This document shows, one piece after another, positions 1 through 5,901 of a stretch of 5,901 nt of DNA. Below the pieces are notes generated by a model. The model was not told the origin of the DNA, did not search any database, and saw only the letters and a list, made by a program, of their open reading frames with translations. The position numbers and the translations under genes are program-made. Origin of the DNA: Oligoflexales bacterium (GTDB taxonomy: Bacteria > Bdellovibrionota_B > Oligoflexia > Oligoflexales > CACXFL01). Positions within the stretch are counted from its first letter, which is position 1, and every line of letters starts with the position of its first letter. The stretch covers positions 1 through 5,901 of the forward strand of contig JANQHA010000064.1 of the NCBI GenBank assembly GCA_028282865.1. Reading direction: 5' to 3'.

Positions 1-2
1 AC

Positions 3-1478
3 ATGAACTGGACCGACCTACCTCAAAAAACCGAGCATAAAATAAGGCTATCTGGGCTTTTATTAGGAGTATCAATTTTTGCCCTAATATCTTCTGCAAG
101 CATACTCCCCAACTTAAGCAATGAGGCTAGAAATACCGCCGCTGTCGCAAGTTTAATGGCAATTTGGTGGGCTACAGAAGCAATACCTATACCTATTACA
201 TCTTTAATTCCTTTGATACTTCTCCCTTTTCTTGGTGTTAATGAGGTCAAGCCAATTGCCGCAAATTACGGCCACCCACTGATATTCCTATTTCTTGGTG
301 GTTTTATGATTGCAATAGCAATGGAGCGTTGGAACCTACACCAAAGAATTGCACTCAATATACTCTCGCTATTTGGAACAAATTCAAACAATATAGTGCT
401 AGGTTTTATGGTGAGTAGTGCAGCAATAAGCATGTGGGTAACCAACACAGCCACTACAATGATGATGTTACCTATCGCGATTTCGGTTATCGAAATTCAC
501 CGGAAGCATTTATCAGATACGTCTGAAATTCAAATACGAAACTTCTCGATATCTTTACTTTTAGGTACAGCATATGCAGCAAATATCGGCGGGATTGCAA
601 CGCTGGTTGGAACAGTTCCTAATGCGCTATTTGTCGCATTCATGGAGAAGCAATATAGCTACGAGGTAAATTTCACAACTTGGATGAAAATAGGGCTTCC
701 AATCTGTCTATGCTTATTACCTATTACCTGGTGCATCTTAACTAAGGTTTTTTTTAGATTCCCAAATATTTCCATCAGTACAACGGGAAATTTTATTGAA
801 GAGCAAATATCGAAATTAGGTCCCATGTCTCGACAAGAAAAAGGGGTTTCGATTGTCTTAGGCTTTACCTGTATAGCATGGGTGTCAAAATCACTTATTG
901 AAAGCCATCTATTCGGAGGACAAAAAATATCCGACAGTACAATAGCTTTAATTGGGGCTGTGACATTATTTTTCATACCATCAAATCTAAGTAAGTATCA
1001 GTTTCTATTGAGCTGGGATGATGCAAAAAAATTGCCGTGGGGGTTACTACTGCTTTTCGGTGGAGGCTTGGCCCTGGCCGGTTCAATAAGTAGTTCTGGT
1101 CTCTCCGTTGAAATGGGAAACCTTTTGAACCAGTTAAATCAACCCTCGCTATTTACCATAATTTTAGTAACATCTTGTTTAGTTATTTTCATGACAGAAT
1201 TGACAAGTAATATAGCAACCACTGCCACCTTTCTGCCAATCTGTGCCGCATTGACACAAAATACCAACGACATAGCCACTGTATTAATTCCTGTTACTAT
1301 ATGTGCTAGTTGTGCATTTATGCTTCCAGTTGCTACTCCTCCAAATGCTATTGTATTCGGAAGCGGGCTTATAAGAATAAGAGATATGATCAAAGTAGGT
1401 TTTGCACTAAACGTAATGTCGCTGTTAGTTATAACAGCCTTAGGTTATTTGATGATACCCTGGATTATTGAGCTTTAG
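3..1478 (+). CDS. SLC13/DASS family sodium-coupled anion (probably dicarboxylate) permease
   Basis: Predicted inner-membrane symporter that imports di- or tricarboxylates (or another divalent anion such as sulfate) with sodium. The 491 residues fit the usual length for the family, and I count about 11-12 hydrophobic segments. The two-fold repeat of DASS proteins is visible. The first half has the hairpin motif VTNTATTMMMLPI (residues 146-158) and GGIATLVGTVPN (196-207). The second half has LTSNIATTATFLPI (400-413) and LPVATPPNAIVFGSG (441-455), the latter resembling the family signature. N148 and N403 are the expected sodium/substrate-site asparagines. The two SNT triplets are changed to TNT and SNI, so substrate cannot be assigned. 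The ATG at base 3 gives a plausible short polar N-terminus before the first membrane segment, but only two bases precede it, so the ribosome binding site and any further upstream start are not visible. It ends in TAG, overlapping the convergent gene by 14 bases. Family is confident; substrate is unknown. Confidence 0.93.
   Translation: MNWTDLPQKTEHKIRLSGLLLGVSIFALISSASILPNLSNEARNTAAVASLMAIWWATEAIPIPITSLIPLILLPFLGVNEVKPIAANYGHPLIFLFLGGFMIAIAMERWNLHQRIALNILSLFGTNSNNIVLGFMVSSAAISMWVTNTATTMMMLPIAISVIEIHRKHLSDTSEIQIRNFSISLLLGTAYAANIGGIATLVGTVPNALFVAFMEKQYSYEVNFTTWMKIGLPICLCLLPITWCILTKVFFRFPNISISTTGNFIEEQISKLGPMSRQEKGVSIVLGFTCIAWVSKSLIESHLFGGQKISDSTIALIGAVTLFFIPSNLSKYQFLLSWDDAKKLPWGLLLLFGGGLALAGSISSSGLSVEMGNLLNQLNQPSLFTIILVTSCLVIFMTELTSNIATTATFLPICAALTQNTNDIATVLIPVTICASCAFMLPVATPPNAIVFGSGLIRIRDMIKVGFALNVMSLLVITALGYLMIPWIIEL
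1465..1478. other. Tail-to-tail overlap of the two convergent genes
   Basis: The permease stop (TAG, 1476-1478) lies inside the last codons of the minus-strand regulator, and the regulator stop (TAA on the minus strand, 1465-1467) lies inside the last codons of the permease. Both frames are intact here, so these 14 bases encode the C-termini of both proteins. No intrinsic terminator with a U-tract is visible at this junction for either strand, so each transcript probably runs antisense into the other gene; that last point is inference. Confidence 0.85.
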
Positions 1479-4400
1479 GCAGTACTGGCGTCTGCTCCTC
1501 ATCCATAACTATACCGACATAATAGGGGGGTAGATCCTCCCGAAGCATAACTTGTTCAATGACACTATGGTATTCTTTGGATGTGGTAGATAAGTGCATT
1601 TTACTCAAAGCATCATGGTAGCCTACCTCAAATGAGCCATCCAAACGGCTCGAATCATTGGCAAGAATATATGCATGGGGCCCACTCATTGATGCCGTCA
1701 CCGACCAATATCGAAGATCTCGTCCATTTTCAAGATTAAGTATAACTCGATTTTCTGGAGTGACCTGGTTTTTTTGCGCTAAAACAATCGGTCTTGAAGG
1801 GCCAAAGTGACCACTATCTGCCGTTCGCTTTTCTCTACTAAACAAAGTAAAAGCAAAGGCAATGGAATCTAACTTAGTAATAAATTCATGGCCACCAAAG
1901 TGTGCCGCCAAGTCATCTTTCATCTCACTAGCATCAAACCGTCCTTTACCAGAAGAGGTCACCATTGAACGAAAAACCATAGTTTGGTGCCACAGAAGGG
2001 TACTTAATTTATCTCTACTTTCCTTACTTCCTCGCAAATGGCAATAAGCAAGCAAATAGTGATCAGATCCTAAATTAAGACCAATGTACCACGTAGGAGA
2101 TGCTTTGGAGGTCAACGACCCGTAACTCCACATCCTTAGCCAGGAGCAATCCTCGAGCTGATATCCGGTAGCGGAGTATCCTCTACCTTTTGTTTTTAAA
2201 TGTACGTTTGCATTACTATGCTGATATTTCTCCTTCACTAAGAGCCCCATTTGGACACCGTAGGCATCTAGTTCTGTACGACACGCTACCGACTCCCGCT
2301 GACTAAGGTCAATATCCTCCATAAACAGTACGCCAGAAACTCCACTATCAAAGCGGACTGGTACCAAGGCACTCATTCTTAGGCTATTTTGGCCACCTTC
2401 GACTTCGGTACCACCACCGATCACTTTTCGAGTATGAATCTGAGTAGCACCGGCGGCCGTGGCTCGATCTGTTTCCACAGAAAGATCTTGCCTCACATCC
2501 AAAACGGCTGTTTGCTCTAAATCTTCGTTAGAATAGGTATGATAACTGACAGGGTTTCGCTCCGTCCTAGACATATAGTTTGCTCGCTCGACTTCAGTAG
2601 ACTCTGCCGCCCAAGGCGCATCAGATGTAGGCAAGAATAAAGTTGACCTAATATTGAGGTAGGGCGAAATATAATCAATGATTGAATTGAGGTCGTCAGT
2701 GGCATTATTTGGGTAGATCACATCAACCTCTCCCCCATTTGGTGGTGATAGAAAAAAGAATAATTTCGAGCAGCGATATTCTCTACCTAATATAGCTAAA
2801 CTTTCTTCGACTGCCTGCTCAAGGGAAATGTCGAGTTTTAGAACTTCACATAAATGGTCTATATGGTCAAAAACTAGCCTAGATCGGTAAGATCCTCGGC
2901 GTACACTCATTGATTTCATGCGACCAGAGTCGTGGCTGTGACCTGACAGCGACATTCCATGGCTCTCCAAAGACTTCTCCGCATATTCAGCTAAGCTCTT
3001 CATATCAAATTGCACTGCATATCGGTGTGCTTTAAGCAAATATTCCTTTCTGTGCTTGTAGCCACTTCTAACCAGGTAGTTACCAAACCACATATACCCT
3101 AAGACAAGAATAAGATTTTGCTCATTTATTTTTGCTGATTTTATAGCTTGATCATAGCGAATCTTAAGCCTAGGATCATCGCTATCCTCATAAATTCTTC
3201 CAATAACTAATGAGCCGACACTTCGATCAGACCTAGATACACTCTTACACATTAATTTTTTAACCTGGTCAATCGGGAGTCCTTCGTCTAGAAAGCCACT
3301 ACGCTCCTGATTAAAAATGCCCTTAAATATTAGTAGAAAGAGGTTCAAATAATCCTTTTCAAAGGTATATAACCAGTCACCTTTGAAGCCAGAAATTAAA
3401 TATGTCCGAACTATAAAATGATAAGAATCTCTAGATTTATCGTGATCGCCGCGGGCAAAGGTGACGATAGCATTAATAATCTGAGCAAAAACATCGTTCT
3501 CACGAGCAGCAACCTCTTCTCGACGCTTTAAATAGGACTCGCCCTTTCTTACAATCTCATTCCTCTGATCCCTTATAAGATAGGAAAGGAACATAATAGA
3601 AATAGCTCGCGCTGAAATCCAGTTTCGAGTTTGGACATAATCGGGCAGGCTCGATGCAAGTTTGACAACCTGATCTAAATTACCTTTAAGAAGCTCGCGG
3701 TACATCTGAAATTCAATAGCAACACCATACAAAACTCGCTCTTCATCTTTATTAATATACTTTAAGGCTAGCCTCAGATGAATTTTCACTTCATCTTCTC
3801 TATCCCTGACATAATCTAAGAACAGCAGGCGCATCAAAGCTAGATATCCCAAAGTTCCATCTAATCGAAGGCTCCGAGCCGCATCAATGGCCTTATCAAT
3901 AATCTTATAACTTAATTTGTAGAAACCAAGAAATGCGATCAAAGCAGCTCTATCACCGACAAACCTTAGTGAAGAGTTTGCCGATCCAAGGCCTCTATAT
4001 GCCAGATTCATATTCATTTGATGAAAAAAGATACTCATCCAGGATCGCTCCTTTAAACTCAGAAACTGCCCTATTGAAAACAAATCTGCCAAATATCTTT
4101 GCTTCGCAACATACTCCCGACTACTATATTTTGCATAAGCTCTTTTCATTAGGCCGTAAATACGATGGTATCTGAAAGGAACTGGAATTAAATCAATAAC
4201 TAAATCCTTAGCAAAAACAATCATAGAGACTATTGGAAACCGAGAGTAAGGAACCGAAAGACAAGTTAACGACTCTCGCATAATATGATTAGCCTTGGAA
4301 AGCATGCCGCTAGTAAGGTAAAGCTTAATCTTTTTACAAAATATTGCAGGCATATTAGTCCGGTCCGGACCAAAACTTTCAAGCTTATCAAGTAGCCTAA

Positions 4401-5901
4401 TAGCTTTTCGATTGTATTTCTGCAAAACAGCAAGGTCGGCTAAATTTTCAATCACTAATGGTTCTTCACTTCTCGCTGGGCTACCAACAGGCCAAAGTTT
4501 AATTTGATTGTACGCGTTTTCAAAGTACCTCTGAGATGACTGCCATGAGTGGGATTTGATTGCCTCGAGCCCTGCGCCAATATTATACCGGATGCACCGT
4601 CGCGCAGAAACTTCGCTGTCAGCCTTTTTTAGGCCCATCGAGTGGTTAATATGATGAGTAAGGGCGAACAGCCATTTTGCATTTTTATCGGCACCAGCCT
4701 CCTCTAACCGAACGGAAATTTCACCGTGCAATCGTCGCCGGCGCTCATCGGGAATATTTTGATAAATCTCTTCTCGAGCTCTCCAGTGAGTGAAACTGTA
4801 CGATTTGCCCAGAAACTTATTCTCCATCTCGTCCGAAATTGGGCTAATAAATCCTTCTTCGACAGCTCGATGCAGGGACCTCATAACTGCCAGGCTATCT
4901 TTAACACCATCAATTAGCAACATTTCAAATTGAAAGCTCAGGCCCCCAGTAGCCGCGACCTCTAAAACATGGCGATCATGGCTATCAAGAGTTTGAATCC
5001 TACTAAGCACCAGATCCACCGAGTCAAAACGAACCTCGGACTGCTGAATTTCCTCTACGTTATATATCCAATCGTTTGTTTCCTCATCAATGCGCACCAG
5101 ATCTCTAGCGACCAAGCTTCTGACGACGGCGACCACGTGCATGGGGTTGCCCTTACTGACCTCGAATAAATAGTCTACTAATCGAGAGTCTAAGTCCGTA
5201 GTTACTAGCATTTTCTCTGTAAGTTGCTTGACTGAAGCTAGATGAAATGCACTCAGATGCACCTCCTGAAAACGGCGCCTGAGCTTACGAAATTTTACCA
5301 GAAAGTCGTCGAATCTCTCACTAGTCATCGCATCGTCATGGCGGTAACCAATAACCATATAAAACCGCTGAGAATTATTATGACTAAAGAATTGATCGAT
5401 TAGTTCTAAGCTTTTTTCGTCTGCAAAATTAAGGTCATCAAAAACAAAAACCACCGGGTGATAGTCATTGGCCAAACACTTCGCAAAATCAGAAAATGCC
5501 TTTGAAAAAGTTTGGAAATTCCATTCGGCCTCACTGGCATCATTCTGGTCAGGAAGATCAGTTAGGAACGGCTTTAACCCGGGAACAATTGCGGCTACTT
5601 GATGTGCAGTTGGACCCAAGAGAGTTTTTATTTTTCGTCGTAAATCTTCTGCTTCGTGAGGTTGACTTTTTAAAATTCGTAGCAGATAGTCGTTGAATCC
5701 ATTTGCTAACGCGTTAAAAGGTAAAGCATTTTCATGCTTCGAGAAATCTGCACTAATAAACCTTATTTTTCTCTTAGCAAGAACACTTTTAAACTCAGAA
5801 ATTAGTCGGGTCTTGCCTGACCCGGCCGTGCCAGAAACAGAGCTCAGCCGGCTACGACCACGATCCTGGGCGACCTCCTCATAGCCGGATACCAATTTAT
5901 T
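1465..5901 (-). CDS. Giant multidomain signalling ATPase (AAA_16/STAND ATPase, TPR-like helices, GAF, SpoIIE-like C-terminus), 5' partial
   Basis: Large, probably cytoplasmic regulator; its signal and target are unknown. Residues are numbered from the TTG at 5895. An AAA_16 ATPase module has Walker A GTAGSGKT (22-29, K28), Walker B VVFVFDD (148-154), a sensor-like VIGYR (181-185) and the SKGNP motif (247-251). Next come winged-helix-like segments ending in SFTHWRAREEIYQNIP (367-382), typical of COG3899 ATPases. Residues about 430-980 look like TPR-type helical repeats. A GAF-like domain (about 1010-1222) begins with the usual lead-in helix and ends in SALVPVRFDSGVSGVLFMED, but contains a long polar insert. 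The last ~230 residues resemble a SpoIIE/PP2C phosphatase (SGHFGPSRPIVL, 1361-1372) with most metal-binding motifs lost. The frame stays open through 5899-5901 (codons Asn-Lys precede the TTG), and the G-R-E segment usually found ~30 residues before Walker A is absent. The true start, possibly with a Ser/Thr kinase domain, therefore probably lies outside the window. It ends in TAA at 1465-1467. Confidence 0.9.
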   Translation of the reverse strand, partial: NKLVSGYEEVAQDRGRSRLSSVSGTAGSGKTRLISEFKSVLAKRKIRFISADFSKHENALPFNALANGFNDYLLRILKSQPHEAEDLRRKIKTLLGPTAHQVAAIVPGLKPFLTDLPDQNDASEAEWNFQTFSKAFSDFAKCLANDYHPVVFVFDDLNFADEKSLELIDQFFSHNNSQRFYMVIGYRHDDAMTSERFDDFLVKFRKLRRRFQEVHLSAFHLASVKQLTEKMLVTTDLDSRLVDYLFEVSKGNPMHVVAVVRSLVARDLVRIDEETNDWIYNVEEIQQSEVRFDSVDLVLSRIQTLDSHDRHVLEVAATGGLSFQFEMLLIDGVKDSLAVMRSLHRAVEEGFISPISDEMENKFLGKSYSFTHWRAREEIYQNIPDERRRRLHGEISVRLEEAGADKNAKWLFALTHHINHSMGLKKADSEVSARRCIRYNIGAGLEAIKSHSWQSSQRYFENAYNQIKLWPVGSPARSEEPLVIENLADLAVLQKYNRKAIRLLDKLESFGPDRTNMPAIFCKKIKLYLTSGMLSKANHIMRESLTCLSVPYSRFPIVSMIVFAKDLVIDLIPVPFRYHRIYGLMKRAYAKYSSREYVAKQRYLADLFSIGQFLSLKERSWMSIFFHQMNMNLAYRGLGSANSSLRFVGDRAALIAFLGFYKLSYKIIDKAIDAARSLRLDGTLGYLALMRLLFLDYVRDREDEVKIHLRLALKYINKDEERVLYGVAIEFQMYRELLKGNLDQVVKLASSLPDYVQTRNWISARAISIMFLSYLIRDQRNEIVRKGESYLKRREEVAARENDVFAQIINAIVTFARGDHDKSRDSYHFIVRTYLISGFKGDWLYTFEKDYLNLFLLIFKGIFNQERSGFLDEGLPIDQVKKLMCKSVSRSDRSVGSLVIGRIYEDSDDPRLKIRYDQAIKSAKINEQNLILVLGYMWFGNYLVRSGYKHRKEYLLKAHRYAVQFDMKSLAEYAEKSLESHGMSLSGHSHDSGRMKSMSVRRGSYRSRLVFDHIDHLCEVLKLDISLEQAVEESLAILGREYRCSKLFFFLSPPNGGEVDVIYPNNATDDLNSIIDYISPYLNIRSTLFLPTSDAPWAAESTEVERANYMSRTERNPVSYHTYSNEDLEQTAVLDVRQDLSVETDRATAAGATQIHTRKVIGGGTEVEGGQNSLRMSALVPVRFDSGVSGVLFMEDIDLSQRESVACRTELDAYGVQMGLLVKEKYQHSNANVHLKTKGRGYSATGYQLEDCSWLRMWSYGSLTSKASPTWYIGLNLGSDHYLLAYCHLRGSKESRDKLSTLLWHQTMVFRSMVTSSGKGRFDASEMKDDLAAHFGGHEFITKLDSIAFAFTLFSREKRTADSGHFGPSRPIVLAQKNQVTPENRVILNLENGRDLRYWSVTASMSGPHAYILANDSSRLDGSFEVGYHDALSKMHLSTTSKEYHSVIEQVMLREDLPPYYVGIVMDEEQTPVLPKAQ

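Noticed and set aside
659..1393. Minus-strand open frames (659-976 and 1139-1393) within the permease gene
   Set aside because: They are opposite conserved membrane segments and signature motifs of the permease and have no independent support.
1525..1541. GGGGGG-TAGAT-CCTCCC hairpin about 47 bases after the permease stop, considered as its terminator
   Set aside because: The stem is only six pairs, including one G-U, is not followed by a T-run, and is explained as codons of the regulator's REDLPPYY segment.
4160..4245. Hydrophobic stretch in the regulator (residues about 551-578, FPIVSMIVFAKDLVIDLIPVPF) as a possible transmembrane helix
   Set aside because: It is interrupted by charged residues (Lys, Asp) and prolines and sits within a helical-repeat region typical of soluble relatives.
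4726..5169. Two plus-strand open frames (4726-4917 and 4969-5169) antisense to the ATPase gene
   Set aside because: They lie inside a well-supported coding region, show no recognisable domain, and look like chance open frames opposite the regulator.
5807..5824. Perfect six-base inverted repeat CGGGTC-TTGCCT-GACCCG
   Set aside because: It lies over the Walker A codons (AGSGKTR) of the regulator with no T-run on either strand, so chance pairing within conserved coding sequence is the simpler explanation.
5496..5884. Plus-strand open frames 5496-5696 and 5693-5884, overlapping by four bases like an operon
   Set aside because: Both are opposite the strongly conserved AAA ATPase module, and their proteins resemble no known family; the ATG/TGA-type overlap is coincidental.

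Overview
The 5.9 kb window is almost entirely coding and holds two convergent genes. The plus-strand gene (3-1478) encodes a complete or nearly complete inner-membrane anion permease of the SLC13/DASS (divalent anion:sodium symporter) family. The minus-strand gene (1465-5901, read from right to left) encodes a very large multidomain signalling ATPase that is still open at the right edge of the window, so its 5' end is missing. The stop codons cross: the two genes share 14 bases at their 3' ends, leaving no intergenic space.

The large protein has, in order, an AAA_16/STAND-type ATPase module, a long alpha-helical TPR-like region, a GAF-like sensory domain with an unusually long hydrophilic insert, and a C-terminal region resembling a SpoIIE/PP2C phosphatase that has lost most of its metal-binding motifs. 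This order matches a known group of giant regulators (COG3899-type predicted ATPases). In that group the ATPase often follows an N-terminal Ser/Thr kinase domain, and the GAF domain often precedes a histidine kinase or SpoIIE-type output domain. Any kinase domain here would lie beyond the right edge and cannot be seen.

The organism cannot be named with confidence. Base composition is moderately AT-rich: sampled 60-base lines range from about 35 to 55 percent GC. Giant kinase/ATPase/GAF regulators are typical of environmental bacteria with complex signalling, such as Myxococcota, Bdellovibrionota/Oligoflexia, Leptospira and cyanobacteria. A Gram-negative bacterium of the Oligoflexia or deltaproteobacterial type is a guess only.

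Nothing shows that the two genes work together, since they are convergent and have separate promoters, both outside the window. I found no RNA genes, mobile elements, CRISPR arrays, long repeats or convincing terminators. The most interesting feature is the apparently degenerate phosphatase-like end of the regulator; I see no clear evidence of a wholly new system.
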